DNA of 64,000 nucleotides. Origin: Ilumatobacter sp. (GTDB lineage Bacteria; Actinomycetota; Acidimicrobiia; Acidimicrobiales; Ilumatobacteraceae). The notes beneath the pieces are model-generated. The model was not told the origin of the DNA. It did no database searches and was given only the letters and a program-made list of their open reading frames with translations. The translations under genes and the position numbers were made by a program. The stretch covers positions 1 to 64,000 of the forward strand of contig NZ_JASJCS010000010.1 of NCBI RefSeq assembly GCF_030065885.1. Reading direction: 5' to 3'. This document shows positions 45,648 to 54,414 of this stretch, piece by piece; positions within the stretch are counted from its first letter, which is position 1; every line of letters starts with the position of its first letter.

Positions 45648-46982
45648 ATGGCAAAGAGCAAGATCGAACACGTCTGCTCGGCGTGCGGCGCGTCGCATCC
45701 GAAGTGGTCGGGGCAGTGCACGTCCTGCGGCGAGTGGAACACCCTCGTCGAGGAGTTCGCCACCGACCCGTTGCCCGTCATCGCACCGGCCCTGTCGGCG
45801 CCACAGCCGATCGGCGACGTCGATCCCCACACGAGCGCGCCCGTGCCGACCGGGCTCGACGAGCTCGACCGGGTCCTCGGCGGCGGTCTGGTCGCGGGCT
45901 CGGTGACCCTGCTGGGTGGCGAGCCGGGCATCGGCAAGAGCACGCTGCTGCTCCAGCTGCTCGCCGAGCGCGCCGGGCGAGCTCTGTACGTCACCGCGGA
46001 GGAGAGCGCCCAGCAGGTGCGCCAACGGGCCGAGCGGCTGGGTGCCGTCCGACCCGAGCTGCTGCTGCAGGCCGAGACGGCGCTCCCGCACATCACGGCG
46101 GCCGTCGCCGACACCGCCCCCGGCATCGTCGTCGTCGATTCCATCCAGACCGTGCACGACCCGGCGCTCGGGTCGCCACCGGGTTCGGTCGTGCAGGTCC
46201 GCGGCTGCGCACAGCAGCTGGTCCAGATCGCCAAGCAGCGCAACGTGCCGATCGTGCTGGTCGGCCACGTCACGAAAGAGGGGTCGCTGGCCGGTCCACG
46301 GGTGCTCGAGCACGTCGTCGACACGGTGCTGGCCTTCGAGGGCGAGCGCCACCACGCGCTCCGGCTGCTGCGGGCCAGCAAGCACCGGTTCGGACCCACC
46401 AACGAGCTGGGTCTGTTCGAGATGGCCGGGCACGGGCTGATCGGCGTGCCCGATCCGAGCGAGCTGTTCCTCGGCGATCGCCGCACCGGCGTCCCGGGCT
46501 CGGCCATCGTGCCGACCGTCGAAGGGCAGCGTCCGCTGGTCATCGAGGTCCAGGCGCTCACCACGCCGGCACCGCCGAACGTCCCGGCCCGCCGCACGAC
46601 CCAGGGCGTCGACACGAACCGGCTGGCGTTGCTCCTCGCCGTGCTCCAGCAGCGTGCCCGCGTCGACGTCCGAGCGCACGACGTGTACGCATCGACCGTC
46701 GGCGGCGTGCGCTTGGCCGCGCCCGGCCTCGACCTCGGCGTGTGCCTGTCGGTGGTCAGCGCCGTCAACGATCGCCCGCTGCCGGCCGACCTGGTCGCGT
46801 TCGGCGAGGTCGGTCTCGGCGGCGAGGTCCGGCAGGTGGCGCACGCGCCGCGGCGCGCGGCCGAGGCGGCCCGCCTCGGGTTCCGGCGCGCCATCGTCCC
46901 CCGCAGCTCACCCGACGCCGACGGTCTCCATCTCGTCCGCGTCGCCACCATCGCCGAGGCGTTGGCGGCGGCCGGTCTGTGA
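45648..46982 (+). CDS. radA: DNA repair protein RadA
   Basis: 444 residues. An N-terminal C4 zinc finger (CSACGASHPKWSGQCTSCGE) precedes a RecA-like ATPase with Walker A GGEPGIGKST. The RadA motif usually written KNRFG reads KHRFG here (RASKHRFGPTNELG). The C-terminal Lon-like domain (VYASTVGGVRL; SSPDADG) completes it. RadA helps process recombination intermediates by branch migration. ATG 45648 is preferred (CATGCT seven bases before it); ATG 45636 is possible. disA follows, a common pairing. Confidence 0.97.
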   Translation: MAKSKIEHVCSACGASHPKWSGQCTSCGEWNTLVEEFATDPLPVIAPALSAPQPIGDVDPHTSAPVPTGLDELDRVLGGGLVAGSVTLLGGEPGIGKSTLLLQLLAERAGRALYVTAEESAQQVRQRAERLGAVRPELLLQAETALPHITAAVADTAPGIVVVDSIQTVHDPALGSPPGSVVQVRGCAQQLVQIAKQRNVPIVLVGHVTKEGSLAGPRVLEHVVDTVLAFEGERHHALRLLRASKHRFGPTNELGLFEMAGHGLIGVPDPSELFLGDRRTGVPGSAIVPTVEGQRPLVIEVQALTTPAPPNVPARRTTQGVDTNRLALLLAVLQQRARVDVRAHDVYASTVGGVRLAAPGLDLGVCLSVVSAVNDRPLPADLVAFGEVGLGGEVRQVAHAPRRAAEAARLGFRRAIVPRSSPDADGLHLVRVATIAEALAAAGL

Positions 46983-47068
46983 CGCGTTCGACCCGGTCAG
47001 CGCCGGCTCCGACGGAGAGCGCCGACCCGACCGCCACGACAGGATGAACGTCGCGCAGCGCGTCGTTC

Positions 47069-47074
47069 TACACT
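47069..47074 (+). promoter_or_regulatory. Possible leaderless -10 element before disA
   Basis: TACACT ends six bases before ATG 47081, with no Shine-Dalgarno sequence. This would allow disA to be transcribed separately from radA. Confidence 0.45.
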
Positions 47075-47080
47075 CACTCC

Positions 47081-48151
47081 ATGCAGAGCCGGTACAGCGG
47101 GGCGAACGAGCAGATGCGCAACGCGCTCGCCCGCGTCTCGCCGGGCACGCCGCTGCGTGACGGCATCGACCGCGTCGTGCGGTCGAAGGCCGGTGCCCTG
47201 CTCGTCCTCTCCGACGATCCCGAGGTCCTCTCGATCTGCTCCGGCGGCTTCCTCGTCGACGCACCGTTCAGCCCGCAGCGACTCTCCGAGCTCGCCAAGA
47301 TGGACGGCGCGATCATCATCTCCAACGACGGCGGGCGCATCGCACGGGCCAACGTCCACCTCGTTCCCGACCCGACCGTGCCGACCAGCGAGACCGGCAC
47401 GCGCCACCGCACCGCCGAACGCGTCGCCCGGTCGCTCGACGTCCCCGTCGTGTCGGCGTCCGAGGAGATGGGCGTCATCAACGTGTACGCGGGCGGGTCG
47501 AAGCGCGAGCTGCAGGAGATCGGGCGCCTCCTCGACCGCGCGAACCAGGCGCTGCAGACGCTCGAGCGCTACAAGACGCGGCTCGAGGACACGATCAGCC
47601 GACTGACCACGCTCGAGATCGAGGACGTCGTCACGATCCGCGACGTGGTGAGCGTCGTGCAGCGTGGCGAGATGGTCCACCGGATCGCCGACGAGATCGA
47701 GACGATGATCGTCGAGCTCGGCGTCGACGCGCGGCTGCTCCGCCTGCAGCTCGACGAGACGTACACCGACCTCGACGACGAGCTCGACCTGGTGGTGGCC
47801 GACTACCTCCCGCCGCACCGCAACGTCGAGGACACCCTCGCCGAGATGTCCCGGCTGAAGGACGACGACGTGCTCGACGCCCGGATGGCGCTCTCGACGA
47901 TGCACCTCGGCGCCAGCGAGCTCGACCACGAGCTCGCACCGAAGGGGCTTCGGCTCCTCCGCCGGGTGCACAAGCTGCCACCCGAGCTCGCCGGCAAGAT
48001 CGCCAACCGCTTCGAGAGCCTCGCGCGGCTGCAGCGGGTCACCGTCGACGACCTCATGACCGTCGACGGCGTCGACGCGGAGACCGCCCGCAGCGTCAAG
48101 GAGACGCTCGAGCGCGTCACCGAGAGCACCATCCTCGAGCAGTACAGCTGA
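47081..48151 (+). CDS. disA: DNA integrity scanning diadenylate cyclase DisA
   Basis: 356 residues. The DAC domain has the DGA motif (KMDGAIIISNDG) and the RHR motif (TGTRHRTAERVA) needed to make c-di-AMP from ATP. A helical linker and a C-terminal helix-hairpin-helix DNA-binding domain (VTVDDLMTVDGVDAETARSVKETLE) follow. In other actinobacteria DisA senses branched DNA and is linked to RadA, its upstream neighbour here. No c-di-AMP phosphodiesterase or receptor is recognised in the window. Confidence 0.97.
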   Translation: MQSRYSGANEQMRNALARVSPGTPLRDGIDRVVRSKAGALLVLSDDPEVLSICSGGFLVDAPFSPQRLSELAKMDGAIIISNDGGRIARANVHLVPDPTVPTSETGTRHRTAERVARSLDVPVVSASEEMGVINVYAGGSKRELQEIGRLLDRANQALQTLERYKTRLEDTISRLTTLEIEDVVTIRDVVSVVQRGEMVHRIADEIETMIVELGVDARLLRLQLDETYTDLDDELDLVVADYLPPHRNVEDTLAEMSRLKDDDVLDARMALSTMHLGASELDHELAPKGLRLLRRVHKLPPELAGKIANRFESLARLQRVTVDDLMTVDGVDAETARSVKETLERVTESTILEQYS

Positions 48152-48184
48152 CCTCGCCCACCCCGTCGACATCCAGGAGCAGCC

Positions 48185-48490
48185 ATGCCCTTCCGTCACA
48201 TCGCCATGTTCAGATGGAACGACGACGTCGGCGTCGACCACCTCGATCGCGTCCGCGACGGCCTCAACGCGCTGCCCGCCGAGATCGAGGAGATCCGGAG
48301 CTACGTCCACGGTGCCGACGTGGGCGTGTCGGAGGGCACGTACGACTACGCGGTCGTGGCCGACTTCGACAACGTCAACGACTGGCGCACCTACCGAGAC
48401 CACCCGCAGCACGTGCTGTTCATCTCGGAGGTCATCGCCGGCAACGTGGCCGAGCGGGCCGCGATCCAGATCCAGACCGGTCCGTCCTGA
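48185..48490 (+). CDS. Dabb (stress-responsive A/B barrel) protein
   Basis: 101 residues with the FRHIAMFRWNDDV start, ALPAEIEEIRSYVHGADVG middle and AVVADFDNVNDWRTYRDHP / HVLFISEVIAG end of dimeric alpha-beta barrel proteins. AGGAG lies six bases before ATG. Members include small enzymes and proteins of unknown role; nothing here points to a substrate. Confidence 0.9.
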   Translation: MPFRHIAMFRWNDDVGVDHLDRVRDGLNALPAEIEEIRSYVHGADVGVSEGTYDYAVVADFDNVNDWRTYRDHPQHVLFISEVIAGNVAERAAIQIQTGPS

Positions 48491-48517
48491 TCGCGTCGCG
48501 GCCCCCGGCCGGTGTGG

Positions 48518-51500
48518 TCACCGGGTCGGGTTGAGCAGCTCGCGACGGAGCTCGACCAGCTTCGGCGACGGCTCCCCGTCGCTCCACGGGTCGGCGGTGA
48601 TGACGCGCTCGTAGCTCTCCCACTCCTGCCGCACGCCGGCGTGGTCGCCGGCGCGGGCGTGGGCCTGCATGCGCAACCCGATCAGCTCCTCGTGTCCGGG
48701 GAGGACGCGCAGCCCGCGACCCGTCGCCAGGAACACCCCGTCGATGTCGCCGACCGACAGGCAGTGCGCGGCGAGCTCGGTCGCCGCCGACGTGGCGAGC
48801 AGCACCAGGGTCGACGTCAACCCTTCGGCGTCGGGCCACAGGTACGAGGTGCCCTCGAACGGCATGCCGACGATCAGGTCGACCGCCGGGCTCAGCGTGT
48901 CGATCGCCTGCGCGGGCGGTTGCAGCAGGGCGGCGTCGAGTGCGTGCTCGAGGACGTCCGCGTCGGTGCGGACCAGGTCGTGCAGCGGTAGCGCATCGGT
49001 GTGGGTCCGGCCGACCCACTCCTCGCCCTCGGGCGGCTCGACGAGGCGGGCGAGCGAGCGCCGGGCCTCGGAGACGACGTTGGCGAACGTGGCGTCCCTG
49101 ACGTCGAGCTCCCAGAGGGCGGTGCGGGCCGCGGTCCGCGTCGACCGCTCGCGGTGCGTCGCCAGCCACGCAACCAGCTCGCGCGTCTTCGAGCGCTCGA
49201 ACTCGACGACCGCACCTTCGGGCGACATCACCTCGACCGGCCCCAGCAGACGGACGAGCAGCGACCAGGCCGGAGCGGGAACGGCCGGCTCCCCGTCGCT
49301 CGGGATCGCGGCGTCGTCCGCGACCGCGGCCTCATCGGCGACCGTGGCACTGGTGGCGGGCTCGCCGATGTCGCCGCCGCCCAGGAGTTCGGCCGCAGGT
49401 GGCTCACCCGCAGTCGTCAGGTCGGCCGGCTCGTCGCGCGGCCCGACCACCGTGTGATCGCCGTCGGTCAGGACCTCGCGCTCGACCGGCGCGACCGGCG
49501 GATCGATGACCGTGACGAGGCCGGAGATCGCGGCGATGTCGTCGGGAGCCAGACCGACGGGGCGCAGCCGGATGCCGGCCGGCTTGAGCTCCCATGCGTC
49601 ACCGTCGGGCGCGAGCCGGCCCGACGGCCCGAGGATCGGCGACGCCGACACCACCGCCAAGCCGGTGCGAACGCGAGGCGCCGGGATCGTGCCGGCCGCG
49701 GACCCGATCAGCACGACGGCCGGCTCCCAGGTCTCACCCCCCTGGCCCCCGACACGCAACTCGAACGTCGACCTGCTCATGCTGGCCGTCGACCCGATGG
49801 CGTCGGCGGCCGCTTCGAAGGCACGCTGCGAGTCACGGGCGGGGACGTGGAGCCGATGCCCGAGGAACGCGTCGTCGGCGACGCCGAGGCCGACCAGCGT
49901 CGTGACCTCGGCCAGCGTCGACCCCGCCAGCGTCGCGGCGATCGCAGCCACGATCGCGTCGGCCTCGTCGCCCGGGCCGCCGACCTCGAGCGCCTCGACC
50001 GCCTCGAGATCGAGGTAGACGTCGTGACCATCGGGCGTCTGGCCGAGCTGCACGAGCGTCGGGCACGGTGATGCGTCCGCACCGTGATCGAGCAGCTCGA
50101 TCGGCGTGGCGGCGTCGAGGCGCCACCGGGTGTCGGCCCCCGTCCAGGGTGACGGGAGCGACGCAGGAGCCGTCACCCGCAGCTCGAGCGACCCGTCGGT
50201 GCCGACCAGCACTGCGAGCACGCGCGATCCGTGCCGGACGAGGTGCTCGGAACTGGCCGCGATGGCCGCACCGACGCGGGCGAACCGCTCGCCCGGGTCG
50301 ACCGCTCGCAGTGCCCGCTCGGTCGCCGACGACGACGCCGGCTGCTCGGGCAGCCGGGCACGGGGGCGCGCCCGCCTGAGCTGGTTGCGTCGGCGAACGG
50401 CGAGCAGGGTCAGCACACCCGCCGACAGCATTGCGGCGGCGCCGTAGGAGAGCAGTGCGGTCGGTGCGCCTCGATCGTTGCGGGCTGCCGATGGCGTCGC
50501 GGAACCTTCGCGCCGGCCCTGAGCCCCACCGCCTCCGGTCGCCGCACTGACATCCGCTACGGCGGTGGGTGACGCGTCGGCCGGCTGGTCGGCGCCGGTC
50601 AGATCGGCGGCAGGCGGGGCGCCGACGTCGGTCCGTGCCGGCGTGTCGGTCACCGGTGTCTCGGCCAACGCGGTCTCGGCTGCCGGTGTCTCGGCCGTCG
50701 CCGGATGCCGGTCGCTCGCAGGCGTCGCGGGAGCGCTCGCATCCTGGACCACCGCCGGGCCGTCATCGCCGGCACCGACTTCGGCGACGTCGGCGAGGTC
50801 GTGCTTCGGGATCCAGACGTTCTCCGCGCGGGCGTCGCCGGGGGCCAGCGTGGCGACCGACTCGATCGGCACCTCGTCGCCCGGGACGTCGAGCCGCCAG
50901 CCCGGCTGGATGAGGTCGGGGTCGTCGAGCGATCGCCCGTCGTCGAACGAGCGGCCCCGGTTCGCCTCGTAGATCTCGGGCCACCGCTCGGGATCGCCGA
51001 GCTCGTCATCGGCGATCGACCACAGGGTCTCGCCCTCCTCGACGACGTGGACCACCGCGCCGGCGGCCGTCGCGCCCGGCGCCCCGGTCACCGTGCTCGC
51101 AGCGGCGGCCGGCGGCTGCGGTGGGAGCTCGAGCACCCAGCCGACCTCGATGTAGGCGGCGTTGGTGAAGTGCTGCCCGTCTGGCATCGGCCGCCCGAGG
51201 TTGGCGTCGAGCAGCCGCTCGGCGTAGGCGGCGACGGTCGCGTGGTCGGGGCCGACCACGCGCTCGGCGATGCCGAAGATCGAGTCGCCCGGCTTGACGA
51301 CGTACCGATCGGACGGCGGTGTCGTCTCGGCGACCGGTTCGTCGAGCGACCTCTCGGAGTGCTGCGGCAGCGACGCGGCGACGGCGTGTTCGGCCAAGCC
51401 GCCCACCGCGTCGGACCGATCGGGCGCCTCGAGCACCGAGGTCGTCTCGGGACGTTGCTCGGGAACCAGCGTGTCGCGCGCGATCGCACGGCTCGGCGTC

Positions 51501-51910
51501 GCGAACATCGGGACGATCACGAGCAGCCCCGACGCGATCACCCGCGCGGTTCGCTGGGACAGACCGAGGCCGCGAACGTCGGGCATCGGCAGTCCGTCGT
51601 GGCGCACCATGTGGACCGCCTCGGCGATGACGGTGAGCACCAGCACGATGACCGCCGCCCACGCGACCAGCAGCGACAGGCGGATCACGACGTCGGCGAC
51701 GGTCTCATCGGTCAGCCGGTCGGTCAGCGCCGATCGGATCGTGTCGAGCTCCCACTCGGCCGGGCTCGCGACCCCGTGCAGGGGCGCTCGGCCGCCGAAC
51801 CGCTCGTCGGCCGCGAACATCAGTGCGACCGGCACGCCGATCGCCAACAGGCCGAGGAGCGCGACCGAGCGGACGAACGCCGCCGCCCTCGAACCTGCTG
51901 TTCGTGTCAT
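48518..51910 (-). CDS. Membrane LysM-BTAD protein of the Tad locus
   Basis: 1130 residues from ATG 51910 (GAGGAG upstream). Membrane segments lie at about 13-33, 76-98 and 121-137. Two LysM domains follow (about 202-263 RYVVKPGDSIFGIAERVVG; about 287-342 VHVVEEGETLWSIADDELG), then an Ala/Pro/Thr-rich linker. A further membrane helix lies near 485-505 (SYGAAAMLSAGVLTLLAV). About 370 residues without a clear family precede a C-terminal AfsR/SARP-like winged helix plus BTAD helical-repeat domain (from about 875: LVRLLGPVEVMSPEG). It is the last gene of the pilus operon. It may sense or grip peptidoglycan and signal or scaffold inside the cell; this is inference. Confidence 0.85.
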   Translation of the reverse strand: MTRTAGSRAAAFVRSVALLGLLAIGVPVALMFAADERFGGRAPLHGVASPAEWELDTIRSALTDRLTDETVADVVIRLSLLVAWAAVIVLVLTVIAEAVHMVRHDGLPMPDVRGLGLSQRTARVIASGLLVIVPMFATPSRAIARDTLVPEQRPETTSVLEAPDRSDAVGGLAEHAVAASLPQHSERSLDEPVAETTPPSDRYVVKPGDSIFGIAERVVGPDHATVAAYAERLLDANLGRPMPDGQHFTNAAYIEVGWVLELPPQPPAAAASTVTGAPGATAAGAVVHVVEEGETLWSIADDELGDPERWPEIYEANRGRSFDDGRSLDDPDLIQPGWRLDVPGDEVPIESVATLAPGDARAENVWIPKHDLADVAEVGAGDDGPAVVQDASAPATPASDRHPATAETPAAETALAETPVTDTPARTDVGAPPAADLTGADQPADASPTAVADVSAATGGGGAQGRREGSATPSAARNDRGAPTALLSYGAAAMLSAGVLTLLAVRRRNQLRRARPRARLPEQPASSSATERALRAVDPGERFARVGAAIAASSEHLVRHGSRVLAVLVGTDGSLELRVTAPASLPSPWTGADTRWRLDAATPIELLDHGADASPCPTLVQLGQTPDGHDVYLDLEAVEALEVGGPGDEADAIVAAIAATLAGSTLAEVTTLVGLGVADDAFLGHRLHVPARDSQRAFEAAADAIGSTASMSRSTFELRVGGQGGETWEPAVVLIGSAAGTIPAPRVRTGLAVVSASPILGPSGRLAPDGDAWELKPAGIRLRPVGLAPDDIAAISGLVTVIDPPVAPVEREVLTDGDHTVVGPRDEPADLTTAGEPPAAELLGGGDIGEPATSATVADEAAVADDAAIPSDGEPAVPAPAWSLLVRLLGPVEVMSPEGAVVEFERSKTRELVAWLATHRERSTRTAARTALWELDVRDATFANVVSEARRSLARLVEPPEGEEWVGRTHTDALPLHDLVRTDADVLEHALDAALLQPPAQAIDTLSPAVDLIVGMPFEGTSYLWPDAEGLTSTLVLLATSAATELAAHCLSVGDIDGVFLATGRGLRVLPGHEELIGLRMQAHARAGDHAGVRQEWESYERVITADPWSDGEPSPKLVELRRELLNPTR

Positions 51911-51983
51911 GGTGTCGTCTCCTCGGGCCACATCGTGGCAACACCTCCACTGTGGGGGACGAGTGGCAGGAACGGGAAAGCGC

Positions 51984-52445
51984 TCACGGTCCTGTCTCCG
52001 GGCGCGCCGAGCCGACCCCGGTCACGTCGCCGACGGGGTCGGTGATGACGACGGTGACGGTCACCAGGAGCGGATCGGCGCCGCCGATCCGTGCGCTGGC
52101 CGTCCCGGTCACGCCGTACTCGCCCAACAACCGCGTCGCCACGCGCTGGACCTCGGCGCGGGCCCGATCCTCGTCGATGGTGATCTCGTCGTCGGCACCC
52201 CCTCGCAACGAACCGACCTCGACCTGTTGTGCCCCGGAGCGTGCGGCCTGGAAGGCGACCGACGCTGCGATCGACCGGTTGGAGATCGTGCGGTCGACGT
52301 CGCGGGCCAGCCAGACCACCGCGCCGGCAGTGAAGGCGAACAGCAACACGAGTGATGCGACCATGGCCGAACCCCGGTCGGACCGCAACCGCCGATCGCC
52401 ACCCCGGTCACGATCGGCCCACCGGTCGTGCGCCTGCACCGCCAT
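51984..52445 (-). CDS. TadE/TadG-like pseudopilin 3
   Basis: 153 residues. A basic leader ending SDRG is followed by one membrane helix (SAMVASLVLLFAFTAGAVVW) and a beta-rich extracellular part, as in TadE/TadF/TadG minor pilins. The leader cut by the prepilin peptidase is likely after the Gly. The start overlaps the upstream stop by one base (TGATG). It lies 73 bases before the LysM-BTAD gene. Confidence 0.75.
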   Translation of the reverse strand: MAVQAHDRWADRDRGGDRRLRSDRGSAMVASLVLLFAFTAGAVVWLARDVDRTISNRSIAASVAFQAARSGAQQVEVGSLRGGADDEITIDEDRARAEVQRVATRLLGEYGVTGTASARIGGADPLLVTVTVVITDPVGDVTGVGSARPETGP

Positions 52446-52900
52446 CAGGGACCTGACGCAGCCGCGCGGAACGGATCGATCGTCGCGTACGCCGTCGCCG
52501 ACGAACCCTCCGGTTCGGCTCGCACGACCTCGATGCCGCGGTTCGAGATCGTGCACGTCACCGTGACCCCGACCTCGCCACCCGGCCGGAACGACGCGGC
52601 GTCGACCACGACGACGGGTGCCGAGCACGAGTCGGCATCGACGAGCATCGCGCCGGCGACCCGGTCTGCCGCAGCTCTCGCAGCGGCGGGCGTGCGCTCG
52701 AGCGCCGCTGCCTGCGCAGCGGCCTCGGCGGCCGTGCGCACCTGGGCGCGGGCGTCGACGCCGCGTCCCAGCGACACGACGAGCAACGCCAGCCCGATCG
52801 CGACCGGCGCGATCAGTACCAGACCCAGCGCCTCGGTGGCGCCCCGGTCGCGCGTCGTCAGCGAACTGCCGGCCGGCGGGACTGCGGCGAGCCGGCTCAC
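52445..52900 (-). CDS. TadE-like pseudopilin 2
   Basis: 151 residues with TRDRG then ATEALGLVLIAPVAIGLALLVV, a prepilin-like leader and membrane helix. An Ala-rich helix (VRTAAEAAAQAAALERTP) and a secreted domain with two Cys follow. This matches TadE/RcpE-type minor pilins. It is joined to both neighbours by stop-start overlaps. Confidence 0.78.
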   Translation of the reverse strand: MSRLAAVPPAGSSLTTRDRGATEALGLVLIAPVAIGLALLVVSLGRGVDARAQVRTAAEAAAQAAALERTPAAARAAADRVAGAMLVDADSCSAPVVVVDAASFRPGGEVGVTVTCTISNRGIEVVRAEPEGSSATAYATIDPFRAAASGP

Positions 52901-53280
52901 GGGCGGAACGCCTCGATCGGGACGGCTTCGACGACGGTCAGATCGGTCGACGTGCCACGGATGATGCCCGGTGCCCGCCCGGTGACCGTGACGGTGACGA
53001 AGGTGCCGCCCGGATCGGTCTCGATTCGGATGTCCGGCGCACCGATGTCGGTGTCGGCGCGCAACACCTGCTCGGCGGCCGCCTCGGCGGCATCGGTCGG
53101 CACCCCGCCCCGGGCGACCTGGGCAGCCGTGTCACGCGCGATGAAGCGAGCCTCGGTCCGGGCGTGGCTCCACATCGCCGCCTGGAACGCGGCGAAGGCG
53201 ATCACGATGAACACCGGCGTGAGGAGCACGGTGGTCAACGACGTCGAGCCGACGTCGCGGTTCGTGACCGAGTCGGACAC
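52897..53280 (-). CDS. TadE-like pseudopilin 1
   Basis: 127 residues. NRDVG then STSLTTVLLTPVFIVIAFAAFQAAMW is the TadE leader and helix, followed by HARTEARFIARDTAAQVARGG, the typical amphipathic segment, and a short beta domain. Overlaps the next gene as ATGA and begins three bases after the Flp-like gene. Confidence 0.8.
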   Translation of the reverse strand: MSDSVTNRDVGSTSLTTVLLTPVFIVIAFAAFQAAMWSHARTEARFIARDTAAQVARGGVPTDAAEAAAEQVLRADTDIGAPDIRIETDPGGTFVTVTVTGRAPGIIRGTSTDLTVVEAVPIEAFRP

Positions 53281-53283
53281 GGA

Positions 53284-53523
53284 TCAGGGAGTCGGCGCCG
53301 TCGGCGTGTCGATCGGTGTGTTCGCCTCGTCGCGAATGTTGTTCCACAGGATCGCGGCGATCACGGCGACGCTGACTCCGGCCGCGACGAACCACAACAC
53401 CTGCTCGAGCGACACCGCGCCCCGGTCCCGGTCGTCGGTCGCCGCGCGGCGCCCGACCGCCCGCACGGCAACGCCGTACAGCTGGTGCGTGACGGCCGGT
53501 CCGAGTACGGAGAGGTCGTGCAT
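53284..53523 (-). CDS. Flp-like major pilin
   Basis: 79 residues. The leader is about 35 residues and ends DRDRG. The next residues, AVSLEQVLWFVAAGVSVAVI, place Glu at +5 of the mature protein, the hallmark of type IVb/Flp pilins. The mature form would be 44 residues, the size of an Flp subunit. CTAGGAGGAACC just before the start is the best ribosome binding site in the operon, fitting high production of a structural subunit. Confidence 0.8.
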   Translation of the reverse strand: MHDLSVLGPAVTHQLYGVAVRAVGRRAATDDRDRGAVSLEQVLWFVAAGVSVAVIAAILWNNIRDEANTPIDTPTAPTP

Positions 53524-53535
53524 GGTGGGTTCCTC

Positions 53536-54414
53536 CTAGGAGAAGCTGAGTGCTGGATAGATGACGAGGCCCATGAAGATCAGTGCCATGCCGACGATCG
53601 GCGTCGTCAGCCGGCTGGTGCGGAGGCGTGCTTCGGATTCTTGCTCGGTCGCCAAGGCGGTGCGGAGCGTGGCGCACTTGGCCGCCAGCGTACGCGCCAC
53701 CGGTGCACCCTCCGCGGCGCTGAGCGCAGCCGTCGCCGAGATCTGCTCGAGCTCGTCGAGGCCGAGCTCGAGCCCGGCGTTCCCGAGCGCGTCGGTGAGG
53801 CTCGAGCCGCGGGCGCCCGACTCGCGCATCCGGCGGCGCAGCTCGGCGAACAGCCGGCCGTCACCGGCGTGCGCCGCCTGTTCGAGCGCACCTTCGTAGC
53901 CCGTGTTGCCGGCGAGCAGCATCGTGACGACGTCGAGGTAGGCCGACACCTGGTAGCGCAGATCGCTGCGGATGGCGGCGGCACGCTCGACCGTGGCGGT
54001 GTGCACGATCAACGGCCCGACGACGGCGAAGACGAGTCCACCCAGCACGGGGACGAACCAGCCCAGCCCCACCAGATCGGCGGCCTGGAGGAAGGCGAGG
54101 AGAACGGTCGGGGCGACCAGCCCGGCGACCGTGGCCAGCACGAGCCACACGACGTGCTGCTCGGTCGAACGCCCGACCAACCGGAGCTCGGCGTCGGTCG
54201 GCAGGAGGCGGGGTTGGGCACGGATCGTCCGGACGAGCGGTGCGACCAACCGGCTCGCCGGCGGCGACGGAGCGCTCGACACGGTGCCGCCGCGCTGGAG
54301 GTGGCCGAGCACACGACGCAGCGACGGTGCCGGCTGGAGCACCCCGCTGGCGGCGAGGAGCAGACCGGCCACACCCACGGCCGTGAACACGAGCAACGCA
54401 TTGAGGCCGCTCAC
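53536..54414 (-). CDS. tadC: Tad pilus platform protein TadC (type II secretion F family)
   Basis: 292 residues with membrane helices at the N-terminus (ALLVFTAVGVAGLLLAASG), middle (PTVLLAFLQAADLVGLGWFVPVLGGLVFAVVG region) and C-terminus (PIVGMALIFMGLVIYPAL). The T2SSF cytoplasmic helical domain (YLDVVTMLLAGNTGYEGALEQAA) is present. It is an inner-membrane platform that pairs with TadB. The start overlaps the tadB stop as ATGA. Confidence 0.88.
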   Translation of the reverse strand: MSGLNALLVFTAVGVAGLLLAASGVLQPAPSLRRVLGHLQRGGTVSSAPSPPASRLVAPLVRTIRAQPRLLPTDAELRLVGRSTEQHVVWLVLATVAGLVAPTVLLAFLQAADLVGLGWFVPVLGGLVFAVVGPLIVHTATVERAAAIRSDLRYQVSAYLDVVTMLLAGNTGYEGALEQAAHAGDGRLFAELRRRMRESGARGSSLTDALGNAGLELGLDELEQISATAALSAAEGAPVARTLAAKCATLRTALATEQESEARLRTSRLTTPIVGMALIFMGLVIYPALSFS

